A stretch of DNA of 64,000 bases, taken from Lepidurus packardi (taxonomy: Eukaryota > Arthropoda > Branchiopoda > Notostraca > Triopsidae). The first letter of the stretch is position 1. Each line of letters begins with the position of its first letter. Of this stretch, positions 23,282 through 34,120 are shown piece after piece. The position numbers were made by a program, and so were the translations under genes. Under the pieces are notes generated by a model. That model did not search any database. It saw only the letters and a program-made list of their open reading frames with translations, and was not told the DNA's origin. The stretch spans positions 2,438,565 through 2,502,564 of the forward strand of contig JAKZAN010000001.1 of assembly GCA_023053545.1 (NCBI GenBank). Reading direction: 5' to 3'.

Positions 23282-24319
23282 CTAAACAAAAATATTAATA
23301 AAAATAAAGAATCAACGCTTCTTTTCTATAGAGAAATTTGTTTTACATTTCATCCTCCCCTCTCTTTCTTAAAGTAGCAACGGAAAAATAAATAATCTAC
23401 CTCAGGAACATGGATGAATATTGCAGCAGTCGCGATGGACTCTATTGAAGCTTCCAGCTCCACCAGGTCAGCGCCAGGAAGTACTGGCTCTGACTCTGAA
23501 GCTGGAGCCTGAACGGGCGTGGCAATGCTGGGGGTCACCATCGGTACTAAGAAACTGGAATGCCAGGGCTTTTAGTGAAGCTTATCTTTTTAAACTCTTG
23601 GTAATAATAATAGTAATAAAAGAATACGCAAGTGCCAACGTACGTCAAAGTTGTGCCAATGTCAAAAACGGAGGGCAATGGGGTAACATCGATCAGTTGC
23701 TCCTGCGTAGGATGGGCAGCAGCAGGAGGTTCCTGGGCGACTAGTGTTTCTGCGCGCGGAGGCAGAGGCTCCGGCGTAGTAGGTTTGGTAACAGTCGCTG
23801 GGGCAGTAGAGGCACGGGTTACCCTGTTAAGAGGGATAGGTGCGAATCTAAAGGTGCCAAAAACAAACTTTAATTGGGTGGTTCAACTTACTTCCTATCG
23901 ACAATTACATACGTCGCAGCAGAGCGCGGCGCGGTAATGAGCCATTGTTCCATTACATCATTGTCATCAAGATTAATGACAGGGAAGCCACAATCAGACG
24001 TCTGGAGAGAACTAGTCGGCAAGGGCATTCCAACGATGTCAGAACCAACTTCGAACTGGGGCCACCACTCAACTTCTTCAAATGCGCCGTCTTGAGACTT
24101 AGCTTGAACTAAGACCTCGTCGGCTCGAGCATCGATGATCATTCTGGGCGTGAGGCCGGCCATAAATTGGGTTGCCTTGTTTTCTGGTTATTCCACGGAC
24201 GGATAGACTTCAGATGAGCTTGCAAGCTTTTAATGGTTGCAAAGTATAAGCCACAGAATCTAATAAATAAAGCATTAAAATTTATTCAATCCTAAATGCT
24301 TCAGTAAGAGCCATTTATA

Positions 24320-25533
24320 CTCTTGAATACCTGCAAGTTCGTTTGCTCACTGTAGGTCCTTGGGATGGACAGAACCAGTCGTATGGTACTTGACCGATAA
24401 AATTTAAAATCATCCGTTTTCTTATAAGCGATCTTCCCAAAACAAGGTTTGGAAACAGAGGCAGAAAATCTGTTTGCTCGGGTGAAGGGTGAGAAGGTAC
24501 TTTGCGTTGCTGAAGCGGATGGGTCGCATTCTCAATGGGGACCGGACAAGGTAAGAATCTTCCAGGGATGGTATTATTCCAATTGCCACGCCAAGGACCA
24601 CATCATGTTGACTCGCCGCAGCGAACGATTTGGAGTAAATACCTAGATTCTCTTACATGTTCAGCATACCATTTGGGTTCTATATGAACGTCAGATCGGG
24701 TAGCGGAAGTTCGCAGCCTGGTTCCTTGAATTCCGCGATGACTGGGTAGCCGTCCAACAGGAGGTTCTCACTCCAAAGTTTTGCTAAAGTTTCTCCAGCA
24801 AGTTTGAAATTCTCTTTTTCTCGATTCAAATCTGTCGTACGACCCTGATCGTCGAGATGGGAACCGTAATGGTTCCAGTATTACCCCGGCAAGTTCTCGG
24901 CTTAATGGGGCCATTCGTCGTTCGACTCTGTTAAATGCTGAACGACCAGGCGCGTTTGTGGCAATTATCATTGCGTCCAGATTCAAGCGCTTAAAGGTAT
25001 TGATGGCGTACACAATGACGTTCTTGTACCGAGGGTTTTCGTCAGGACCGCCATCGGTTGTCACGATTACCACTGGCTTAAACGCACCTGACTCGTTCTT
25101 AGAGATGTCAGAAAATTCGGGAAGTTCTAACAATTGATCCAGATCGTAAGCATGGGTGGCTGCAGTGGACGAGTCATGTTTCCCACTTCTGCATTATACA
25201 AGAAACATTCTTTAACACAAAAGACTTTAAATGCGAAATCTTTATTAAAATATACCTAATCGGTATGTACGTTGGCCCGCTGTAGGAAACTGCCATTTGC
25301 TTGTTAGACAGAGCATCACCACGTATTACGCAAGCGGCATACACGCTGGGAATCAATTTGTGTCTTGCACCAACTACCCAGTCATGGTCGGGCAACCGAA
25401 CTCTACTCAACGTGCATCAGAAGGGGTGCTTGTTTCGTGGCGGCCGTCAGTCCGATCGGCACACGAGCCTTGTCGTCCTGAGATATGGAAGCCACATCGC
25501 CCGGGCCCAAAACTGCGGAAATATTTTCTAAAG
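24320..25533 (-). pseudogene. Gene B: conserved multicopy family, decayed copy
   Basis: Read from 25533 downward: SQDDKARVPIGLTAA, then RVRLPDHDWVV, HKLIPSVYA and VSYSGPTY. A 70-bp GT-AG intron (about 25187-25256) follows and restores the frame into SGKHDSSTAATHAYDLDQLL. Next come VTTDGGPDENPRY and ATNAPGRSAFNRVERRMAPL, then HYGSHLDDQGRT, WYAEHVRESRYLLQIVRC, GRFLPCPVPI and FLPLFPNLVLGRSL, ending PYDWFCPSQGP. I recall this motif series from uncharacterised multicopy invertebrate and fish proteins, sometimes treated as transposon-derived. Frameshifts near 25410, 24870 and 24690 and a stop near 24615 disable it. A hAT copy abuts its upstream side. No function is assigned. Confidence 0.6.
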
Positions 25534-26326
25534 CAGCGGTCCCCAATCTTTTCGGTATGGCGGACCACTTACACAGATGAAATTTTCCTGCGGCCCAAGC
25601 TTTGTGACTGGGTTGGTGGGTGAAAAAGTGATACACAGTTATAAAGATCTGAAAGTCCATTTATTATTACATGGCAAAATACAACCGAATAATTACAAAA
25701 TTAACAAATGATCAATGGGAGCCTTGAGCCTGCTTTCCGGCAATTAAACACGCCCACCTTGGTGTGATGGGAGACAGAGAAACTCGAAGTGTGTTCGCGA
25801 AATCCAGCCTGTTGCGTTGCTTGGTTTTTGTGGCTGACACAGCAGAAAATCCTGACTCGCAAAGGTAAGACGAAGGAAACGGGAGCAGACGTTTCAGCGC
25901 TTTGCTAGCAATTTGGGGATACTCCACTTTGACCTTAATCCAGATTGTATGGAGGTCTGGAGTTGTAGCAAATAGACTTTTCAGCCCACCATCATTAGCA
26001 AGTTCCAGTAACTGGCTCTCTTCTTGCAGTGATAAGCCCGATTCACCTGGCCTATTATTAAACGGGTCGCGGATCCATTCCTTCCCTGATCGTGGATCTT
26101 TTGTCACGTGGAAGTAAAGTTCAAATTCTTACGAAAGATGAGACAGATGACCTCGCACCAACTGAGAGAAAGAAGGACTCGGCTCAGAATCTTTCATGAC
26201 CTCAGCTAAGCTTCGGAACATATCAAAGATCCCGCTGCTAACCCGACGACCCCATAACTCAAGTTTCGATTTAAATGCGGCCGCTTTATCTGCCGATTTG
26301 AAAATGGTTTGTGGTGTTGTGGCCAA
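25534..26326 (-). mobile_element. hAT transposon 3' fragment (Charlie/ZBED-like)
   Basis: The left edge is a hAT terminal repeat, CAGCGGTCCCCAATCTTTTC, at 25534. On the minus strand the transposase C-terminal part reads FKSKLELWGRRVSSGIFDMF, then after a break near 26120 TKDPRSGKEWIRDPFNN and PFPSSYLCESGFSAVSATKT, the dimerisation segment of hAT transposases. The remainder upstream of 26326 is missing, so the copy is truncated. It interrupts the upstream side of gene B. Confidence 0.8.
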
Positions 26327-26459
26327 GTGCTGTGAATGTTAATCACGGATGGATGATCACCACTATGATATCTTTGAATAGAACCAACACAGATTTTGTT
26401 CTTGGGAGTTTGCCCTCTCTTCCTGTATTCTCTTGTTTTCCTATCTGCAGTGCTTTGGA

Positions 26460-26620
26460 TCTTTTTTTTCGCCGGATCTTAGATCCTTACCGATCATTCG
26501 CATTTTTGCCGATCAGATCAGATCCGATCCTGCAAATCTTCGGAAAATTTAGATCCGGATCGGGAAAAATGTCGATCCGATCCGATCAAAAATCCAAATA
26601 AAGATCCAATCCTTTTAAAA
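26460..26620. repeat. GATC-rich block
   Basis: About 13 GATC tetramers occur within 160 bp, mostly as (A)GATCCG or CGATCCGATC. No coding sense is apparent. Subterminal motif clusters bound by hAT transposases can look like this, but no partner terminal repeat was found. Confidence 0.5.
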
Positions 26621-27580
26621 AAAATTTATACCTATGTAACTATAATGCTAAATATACCTGAACTAAATTGTAAAGTTTGCTATTTGAAATGTATACTGAA
26701 AAAAGTAAAAATAGTGACCAACCAGGAATTTTACTCTTGCAATAAGCTCCATACGTGAAACAGCTATATATACCCCAATCACTTACCAAAACTTAACTAA
26801 AATAAAGCCTGTAATAAACTGTGCTTTTTTATTAAATATAGTATTCCCGCTTTGCTTGCACGGGATAATTTCAAGCCAAAAAAAATGTCATACGAAGATT
26901 GGTACACTTTCTTTTTAAACAACTTAAATGTTCCCTTTAAATCATAGACATAATTTATATGGATGACAAAATCCATTTCAAGGTTATTATTAAGGTTATA
27001 TGTACTGAGTCAATATACAGATATTATGATGAAATATCTTGTTTGAAAGTACGCTTATAATTCCATTACTATACATAACATAATTTAACAACTTAATATT
27101 ATTCACACAAAAGAGCGAAGTATGATTTTCAGAAAAAGCAAGACAACATCAAGACCTGTAATAATTAATCGGACTTTTTTATTTCACACTTCTTGGGTCA
27201 TTTATTTTCCATGGTCTTGCTGGATTTAATCATCACAACAAGCGGTTGGTGCTTCAGATTAAGGTACTCAATCATTTATCAACACTTACAACTCTTAAAA
27301 ACACTGGTTTCAATACTGGGAAGTTTTTCATAACATAACTTGTTTAAATTGGTTAAAACAAACGACAATCATAACCTAGTGATTACAAATTATTACGAAA
27401 CGTCAAAGCTCTTCAATAGGATTGGGTTCTATCACGACATGAGATTTTGAGAAATCAGGTACTCAATGTTTACAGCCATCAGGTGATTCGTTAACACAGA
27501 ATTAAGGAACTGTTGGGGACATTTATCTATGTCCAAAACTGGCAAGAACACAGATTTCCTATCTTGTCGGAAACGCATAA
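26621..27580. other. AT-rich interval without recognised gene
   Basis: I see no supported ORF, RNA gene or clear repeat in this stretch. Confidence 0.6.
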
Positions 27581-27583
27581 AAA

Positions 27584-28733
27584 TTAAACTAAATGAGAAT
27601 TACGCTTAATGAAGAGGGGAGAAGAGAAAAGTTCTGGTTTAAGGCTCATTCTCTTAGATGACAGAATGTCTGAAGCAGTACTAAATATGCGTTCTATGTT
27701 TGCTGTTGACGCTGGGACAGCAAAAATATCCTTCGCGATTTCCGATAAAATAGGAAATCTGTGTCCATTTGATTGCCAGTAGCGAAGCGGGCTAAATGAA
27801 AGGTCCACAGAAGAATTTTGGCTGACCTCTTGACTGATAGCTACTGGCTCGTTCAGGTAGGTGTCCAATTCGTTGTCTAGCTTCTCGGAGCCTTTGGCTA
27901 TGAAGAAAACAATCCCGTAACTATATAAAAAGCTAATATTACGCAGGTTAAATTCTCTTACCAGCGAAATGATATCGAAATTCCAATTCCTGCTTCACTA
28001 AATTGATCACTTCAGCTTGTGTCCGCCCAGACAAAGGAATCCATTTTTTGTTGAACCGAGGATCAAGCATGGTTCCTGAAAAATAATACACATCTGTCAA
28101 AAACAATCTCCATAGACTATTTTAATTAAATGATCTTACCAATTACGTAAAAGGTATCATTAAGGACATATCCCAAACGTCGCTTTAAGGATTCGTGAAA
28201 TACTTTAGCCGTTTGACGGCAATAAAGTACCAACGTGCTATCGGGGTTCACAGATGTATCCGAGGATGTTCTGATAACCATATCCAAATACGCTGGGATG
28301 ACTAGCCCAAGGGTTTCAGAATCCTTTTGAAAAGCATCGGTGGCAAGTTTAAAAGGTCCAAGAAGAACTACAAGTTCGTTAAGCATCTTCCAATGTAATG
28401 CTGAAAGTTGTCCGAGTTTCTTGCACGCATTCAGCTTGTTCTGCAGGTCGCTGTCGAAATCCAGTGCCTCCAGGAATTTGCTGATCATCTTGAATTGAGA
28501 GCTCCAGCTGGTCAAGTTTTGGATCGGTAGCTGGAATCCAACAGTATTTCGCAAAACTTGGGTGTCGAGGTTGCTTTTTCACACGTAAGCAACAATTCGC
28601 GATAGTAAACGTACGGCATTTTTCAGGTTTCCCTAATCGTAAAATAAGTTAATAAAATGAAATTAATTAGATAACATACTTACATCCAATGATTTCAAAC
28701 CGTCATTTACTACTAACTGCAACGTGTGAGCCA
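27584..28733 (-). mobile_element. hAT A: intron-containing transposase 3' half
   Basis: Exons on the minus strand read VAHTLQLVVNDGLKSLD, then SSQFKMISKFLEAL through LGLVIPAYLDMVI and NDTFYVIG (to donor GTAAGA at 28139), then MLDPRFNKKWIPL (28075-27962). The last exon (27897-27584) ends FPILSEIAKDIFAVPASTA, NIERIFSTASDILSSKRM, and a TAA. The NIERIFS...LSSKR block is the hAT dimerisation domain. The last two introns have GT-AG ends and keep phase. One frameshift lies near 28560. The 5' half is cut off by hAT B at 28734. Confidence 0.85.
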
Positions 28734-30545
28734 CAGAGGTGCCGATCCCCCCCTGAGCCCAAGACGAGTTCCCCCCCCCCCAGTCTGAGAATCCCCCCCC
28801 TAAATGTTGCGATTCTTTTGAAATGAATTACAGGGTTGAAAAAATGTTTAAAATTAGAAAAAGGAAGCATAACTAGTTTTATTCATCTTGGATAAGAGTA
28901 TGCGTAAAAAGTTGTTACGAAGAATTACCAAGGATCTCTAGCAAATATTTCGATGACAGGGCAAACCGATTAATGATTTCATCGTTGGAGATGCTGGAGA
29001 CAATATCAGATTCTGATGCCGTTATCATGAAATTAGCCATCCAGGTATCGAGCATCGTGCTTCGTAATTTGTTTTTAATTATCTTTTGTTTGCTTAAAGC
29101 CCTTTCAGCTGAGCAACTGGTGACCGCTAAGCTCACCAAAATGTTGTATAGGCTTGTTAAATTCGGGAATCCAGAAAACTGGTTAATAAACCGAAATGGT
29201 TTTATGAAGCCTTTCTTGACCCACAATCCAACGAACGCATCTTGTTTCAGTTCTGAGACAGAGCTGCCTTTATTGGACAGAGTTTCTTCATCGACGTTGA
29301 CTTCACCTTTCTCAGCTTTAACTTCACTTTCCGAGTCCTCAATATCATCCGACTTCGTAGGTTCCTTAAAATTAGTTTGCCTTCCACGACAAACCGACGT
29401 GACTGGAAGTCCCCGCTTCTTCCGTTTCTTTGGCAGAAGGTCGTCAACAGAGATCTCTTCTTGAATAGATTGATACACGTTACGAAAGTCGCGATACTCG
29501 ATCGCAACATCAACCGGGTTCAGTCCATAATACTCGCATAATGTTGCGACGCAGGTTTGAGTGACTAGGTTTTCCTTCATAAGACTCTCGTGCGTTAGGA
29601 GACTAGCTTCACGGATTATCTTCGTGTTTTCATCTGAGAATCTGTCTTCAATCTGGACTAGAAGCAGGTCGATAGCTCGAAAGAAGACTACGGTTTTAAA
29701 CTTGCGAAAGGGATCTTCAATCACTTCATCCAAGCCAAGCTCGTCGGAAAACTTCTTCACCCTCGGAATTCGTTTGCTCTGAGGAAACTCAATACGGTGC
29801 TTTTCTGCAAACGACCGTATTTCAAGTTTAATCTTTTCCCACTCCTCATCGCATCGCATACTTCTCAACTTATGGATTGGACCGTCAATAACCCCAGTCA
29901 TTGATCCTAGAGGAAAATTTGCATCACGTTAAATGTAATGGGTCATAAGGAAAGACTAACACTTATAGAAATTATCTATTGTACTGTAATGATATTATGT
30001 AATGTATTTTAGCGATTGCACTGTAATTGTACGATAGGACTACCAAGATCTACCACAACTCCTTGCAGAATTTTAGTGACGGGTTGAAGGATTTCGAATA
30101 GCTTGCAGGCCAGAGCCAGGACTCCAACAGTTTCGAACTTTCCTAATTGTATTCTCAGGCCCGCGGCTTGTGAAATGCTTTCCTTGGACAAAGAATCATC
30201 TTTGGAAATGACTTCCAGGCAATCCAGGGTTTCTTCAAAGCATACTAGCAGTGTAGAGCACGCGTCATGTTTACTACTCCATCTGGTAGTCTGCACTCGT
30301 TTCAGCCTTCGCCGTCTGTTTGAAGGTCCAAGTGATTTCAGGAAAATATCGTGACGTCTGTGACCGTTCATGAAAACGTAGAGCTCTTCCAGCAGAGAAA
30401 AAAAATTGCGCAGCATCTGACATTCCTCGACAGCTTTTTCCACGACCAGGGCGAAACAATGAGCGCTACACCAAACATATAAAGCCTGAGGGCTCTGCTG
30501 AAGCATCGGAGTCTTCAGGCCTTGTCTGCAACCCAGTGGTGCTGA
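28734..30545 (-). mobile_element. hAT B: ZMYM1-like transposase, 5' truncated
   Basis: The right-to-left coding parts are 30506-30009 (ALYVWCSAHCFALVVEKAV, then a KRVQTTRWSSKHDA segment) and 29901-28915. The latter ends with the dimerisation region (YNILVSLAVTSCSAERALSK, then KLRSTMLDTW). These are the central DUF4371-like and C-terminal parts of TTF-zinc-finger hAT transposases. An acceptor TTTTCCTCTAG precedes the second part. The 3' end is a plausible terminal repeat, CAGAGGTGCCGATCCCCC, at 28734, lying inside the hAT A exon. The zinc-finger half is missing beyond 30545, where a G run begins. Confidence 0.8.
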
Positions 30546-30668
30546 TGGGGGGGGGGGGGGGGGTCATGAGGAGTTACTCCTCTTGGTCACTTGGCGGGGG
30601 GCGATACCGCCGAATACAGGGGGGAAGGGTTTAAACTGCGCCTGAGATGTTAAGTTTATACTTGTGAG

Positions 30669-30834
30669 CAGGGCCGTAGCCAGGGGGGAGGGTCTTTTAA
30701 GCCGCCCCCCCCCCGAAATTTGTATTTTATAATGGTAAGGATATGCGAATAGTAAACGCCCAATAAGATTGCATATTGAAAACCCCCTCCAAAGCTTTCC
30801 AACCCCCCCCCCCCCCAATCCTGGCTACGGCCCT
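30669..30834. mobile_element. 166-bp hAT-type MITE
   Basis: Terminal inverted repeats AGGGCCGTAGCCAGG (from 30670) and CCTGGCTACGGCCCT (to 30833) are perfect. The element is flanked by the 8-bp duplication CTTGTGAG (30661-30668 and 30835-30842), diagnostic of hAT transposition. There is no coding capacity. Long C runs lie just inside both ends, as in the autonomous hAT elements of this window. Confidence 0.92.
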
Positions 30835-30842
30835 ACTTGTGA

Positions 30843-31010
30843 GCATAGGCAACAAGCAAATTTTCAAAAAAATGCATATGACCCCCCCCCCCCCCCGAAA
30901 TCCCATGCCCACCCCCCTTTGAAACTCCATATCCCCCCCTTGAAACTCACAAGTCCCCCAAGCAAAATTCCATATTGAAATCTTAAATAAATACAAGTGT
31001 GTTTTTTTTT
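30843..31010. other. C-run-rich sequence of unknown origin
   Basis: Several blocks of 5-16 consecutive C alternate with A/T-rich words (GAAACTCCATAT, GAAACTCACAAG). This resembles subterminal hAT sequence, but no terminal repeats or duplication were found. Confidence 0.4.
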
Positions 31011-31368
31011 AAATAATAGTTGCGTTTTTCTTTGCATACAAAGTTCGAACGTAGTCCGATGAAGCTATATTTACAGTTGCTGTACGTTGCGAGGTGTCGA
31101 GGCTGTATTTGCACCCTATGGTCCAAATTGTTGCAATGAAAAGCTTACAGCAGTTTTAAGGAAAAAAATTGGGCTTACATCCCATAGCTAAACTCATATG
31201 GGCTTTTAACCCATTTGCCGCTCTTCAAAATGCCGCCACTGCAAAAGTAAACAGTAGGGCGTTGCACTCAAGCGAGCGAACCGTGAAGTCACAAGGCAGA
31301 AAACTCACTTCTTGGGACGGTCGACACTACAAACTCAATTCTCTTTACGAGCCCTGTTACGTATTAAT

Positions 31369-31541
31369 ATGCCTAAACGACATTCGGAATATTATCGATG
31401 TCAAGGGACTGGATGTGGTTTTAGCGTGCGGAAAGACAAATGGCTTTCTCACCTTCGAGAAAAGCACAAATATGAGTACCCCAACAACATCGAAGTGAGA
31501 AGAATTCTGAAGGGTAAACGTCCAAGTCCTTCTGGAATAAG
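31369..31541 (+). CDS. First exon of a C2H2 zinc-finger gene
   Basis: An ATG at 31369 opens MPKRHSEYYRCQGTGCGF, and the exon contains one C2H2-like finger: C-x5-C, then 12 residues, H-x4-H (LSHLREKH). A basic tail follows. The frame ends two bases into a codon at a good donor, AG|GTAAAG (31542 on). No in-phase acceptor follows before gypsy sequence begins at about 31769. It may be the first exon of the gene whose later exons lie at 39049-39772, but direct splicing would be out of phase, so at least one exon would be missing. Confidence 0.5.
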
Positions 31542-31768
31542 GTAAAGTATCTATTTACCTTAACTAATTCTCCACTTATTTTTTGTTATTACCAAATAGT
31601 TACTTAATTTAATTTGATTTAATTTAATTTAATAATTATAATTTGTTACTACCCAATATTGACTCAAAAATATGCCTTTTAAGGCTACGGGATACTTATG
31701 GCTAGTATGCTTTAAAGAGAAGGCTTCCAGCACGAAAAAATTATCAAGTCATACATCAAAAACTTGTA

Positions 31769-34120
31769 ATGAAAAAAGATTTAGAAAACCCGGACATGAA
31801 GCTCGAGGATATTTTAAAGAAGGCTCGCACGATGGACCTATCTACATTGTATGCCCAAGAGATGGCAGGGTCACAACAGGAGCAGCAACACGTGAAAAAG
31901 GTGACCGCAAAGGAGAAAACGCCGCGTCAGCCCAACAAGGGGAAGCAATGCCGTTTCTGCGGGAATAAATTCCACGAAAAGCTCGAACTCTGCCCAGCAC
32001 GTGGAAAACAGTGTAAGTCATGCGGGAAAAACAACCACTTCAGCCGGTGTTGTCTAAGCAAGAAAAACGAGCACGTTGATCAACATGGGAATAGTCGTCC
32101 TCAAAAGCAGCAAGTGCGGCAGATCGTCACCGAGGAGGGAACTTCCAGTGAAGAAGAATGCATTTGGTCGCTGAGAACACTGCCAGAAGATGGTTTCATG
32201 GGCGAAGCAGAGCCCATTTTGCGCATTTTAACGTCCCACCCAAAGGACCTAGAGATCGTAACAACGATTGGCACCACACAAGTACGGATGTTGATTGACA
32301 CCGGCACAACCGTTAACATCCTGGACAATGAAACGCATAAGCAATTGGGATCACCAGCCCTAACACCTGCAGACGTCAAGCTCTTTCCATGGGGAAGCCC
32401 CCACCTAAGCGTTGCAGGGGAGATTTACCAAAACATCACATCTAACGGGGTAACAATCCAGGCACGTTTCCTAGTACACCCAACAATCCCAGGCAACTTG
32501 TTGTCCTACAAGACAGCCAAAGCTTTACGTCTCATCGAAATAGTCAACACGCTGGAGGAAGAAAGCACCGCAATTGATCTCTTGTCCCTCCAACAGCAAT
32601 ATCCAAACCTATTTGCTAAGTCTGGAAAATTGAAAGACACAACGATCAAACTCCACGTAGACCCGAATGTGACGGCCAAAGCACAGCCACACCGTCGAGT
32701 TCCCGTCCATCTACGTCGACAGGTAGAAGAAGAGCTTGTGGAGATGGAGAAGCTTGGCATCATAGAAAAGGTCACCGGACCTACACCGTGGGTCTCACCG
32801 ATAGTAGTAGTGCCAAAACCGAAAGCACCCGGTAAAATTCGTATATGTGTAGACATGAGAGAAGCCAACAAAGCCGTAAAGAGAGAGCGCCATTTAACAC
32901 CGACATTGGACGAAGTCTTGGCCGAGCTGGATGGAGCCATGGTATTTTCAGTACTGGATCTTAAGCATGGTTATCACCAGCTGGAACTGGCTGAGGAGAG
33001 TCGCTATATCACGACGTTCTCCACCCACTGCGGATTAAGGCGTTACACACGGCTATCGTTTGGAATCAACGCCGCGGCTGAAATATTTCAAGAAGCAATA
33101 CGGCAAACATTGGCAGGACTTCCCGGACAGCTCAACATCAGCGACGACATATTAGTGTTCGGGAGATCGGTAGAAGAACACAACAAGCGTCTTTATTACG
33201 TCTTTGACCGACTGAACAGCAGTGGTCTCTGTCTAAATTGGCAGAAGTCGAAGATCGGCCGCAATCAGGTCACGTTTTTTGGATTTCAGTTCAGCCAGAA
33301 CGGTATTAAGCCCGATCCTAAGAAAGTAGAAGCGTTGGTTAATACAACAAATCCGTCCAACGAAGCAGAGCTTCGAAGCTTCTTAGGGATGACGAATTAT
33401 CTTGCGTGTTTCATTCCGGGATATGCGACGATCACAGCGCCACTCAGAAGCCTGTTGAAGAAACAGACCAAGTACGACTGGACCCCCAATTGTGACATGG
33501 CTGTACAAAAGCTCAAGAGCATTCTTACAACCGACCCCCAAGTTGCTTTCTTTAATCCAAACTTGCCGACCACCATCATCACAGGTGCCAGCCCTGTCGG
33601 TGTAGCAGCGATCTTGTTGCAAGAGGAAAATGGCAAGGAAAGGGTCGTGGCGTATGCAAGTCGCTCGTTGACGGCCACGGAACAGCGTTATTCGCAGTTG
33701 GAAAGGGAGGGCCTCGCAGTCGTCTGGGCCTGTGAGCACTTTCATTTGTATATTGTCGGAAAACCCATCACGGTTAGAACAGACCATAAGCCGCTGGTAG
33801 GCTTATTCAGCAAATCTCTTAACTGCGTGAACGCGCGTATTGAACGCTGGGCGCTACGTCTTTTGCCTTACAATGCGACAATTCAACACATAGCTGGAGC
33901 CACTAACAACGCCGACTTGTCAAGGCAACCAACAGTATCGGATCGGAACGCGGTAGCCAGCACCTGTGCTGATTGCGTTCGTGAATCTCTTAAGTCAGAG
34001 CCTCCTGCCCAGTGCCCTCAAGCTATCCGAGGTAGCAAAAGCAACGGAGCAAGACGAAGTACTACAGCTAGTCAAGCGAGCTATCGTCACAGGGAACTGG
34101 AGCCGTGTCAAGAAACGTAA
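31769..34120 (+). CDS. pol: Gag end, protease, RT and RNase H, gypsy element 2
   Basis: This 783-residue frame begins inside gag; its first codon is not a proven start. Two cysteine knuckles (CRFCGNKFHEKLELC and CKSCGKNNHFSRCC) are near residues 60-95. The protease motif MLIDTGTTVNIL lies near 175. RT has LDLKHGYHQL and NISDDILVFG, where ISDD replaces the usual Y/F-x-DD, a variant seen in K02A2.6-like elements. RNase H follows with AYASRSLTATEQRYSQLE. The end after ADLSRQ runs into a frameshift region near 34000-34100, where integrase continues in another frame. It differs clearly from gypsy element 1 in gag type and RT signature. Confidence 0.88.
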   Translation: MKKDLENPDMKLEDILKKARTMDLSTLYAQEMAGSQQEQQHVKKVTAKEKTPRQPNKGKQCRFCGNKFHEKLELCPARGKQCKSCGKNNHFSRCCLSKKNEHVDQHGNSRPQKQQVRQIVTEEGTSSEEECIWSLRTLPEDGFMGEAEPILRILTSHPKDLEIVTTIGTTQVRMLIDTGTTVNILDNETHKQLGSPALTPADVKLFPWGSPHLSVAGEIYQNITSNGVTIQARFLVHPTIPGNLLSYKTAKALRLIEIVNTLEEESTAIDLLSLQQQYPNLFAKSGKLKDTTIKLHVDPNVTAKAQPHRRVPVHLRRQVEEELVEMEKLGIIEKVTGPTPWVSPIVVVPKPKAPGKIRICVDMREANKAVKRERHLTPTLDEVLAELDGAMVFSVLDLKHGYHQLELAEESRYITTFSTHCGLRRYTRLSFGINAAAEIFQEAIRQTLAGLPGQLNISDDILVFGRSVEEHNKRLYYVFDRLNSSGLCLNWQKSKIGRNQVTFFGFQFSQNGIKPDPKKVEALVNTTNPSNEAELRSFLGMTNYLACFIPGYATITAPLRSLLKKQTKYDWTPNCDMAVQKLKSILTTDPQVAFFNPNLPTTIITGASPVGVAAILLQEENGKERVVAYASRSLTATEQRYSQLEREGLAVVWACEHFHLYIVGKPITVRTDHKPLVGLFSKSLNCVNARIERWALRLLPYNATIQHIAGATNNADLSRQPTVSDRNAVASTCADCVRESLKSEPPAQCPQAIRGSKSNGARRSTTASQASYRHRELEPCQET

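Larger units (their letters stand above)
18858..24163 (-). pseudogene. Gene A: DUF6729-like, transposase-like multi-exon relic
   Basis: This is a minus-strand gene read from 24163 down to 18858, with GT-AG introns visible between most pieces. Exon 1 (24163-23892) and exons 2 and 3 (23823-23644, 23554-23401) encode an acidic and proline-rich N-terminus and join in phase. Exon 4 holds a cysteine zinc domain and the first RNase-H-like Asp region. Exon 5 (22245-21604) has YADRDCC. Later exons hold a conserved alpha-rich part and a C-terminal zinc ribbon. From memory this domain order occurs in large multicopy animal proteins of unknown function, with DUF6729 as the named domain. The copy is dead: an in-frame stop near 21843, frameshifts near 22733, 21650, 21500 and 19150, and a LINE inserted at 19754. 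Whether the family is a transposase is inference. Confidence 0.7.

Noticed and set aside
24449..24646. 65-residue plus-strand ORF
   Set aside because: It is antisense to the conserved C-terminal part of gene B (FLPLFPNLVLG on the minus strand).
28973..29464. 163-residue plus-strand ORF
   Set aside because: It is antisense to the hAT B transposase, which carries the domain signal.
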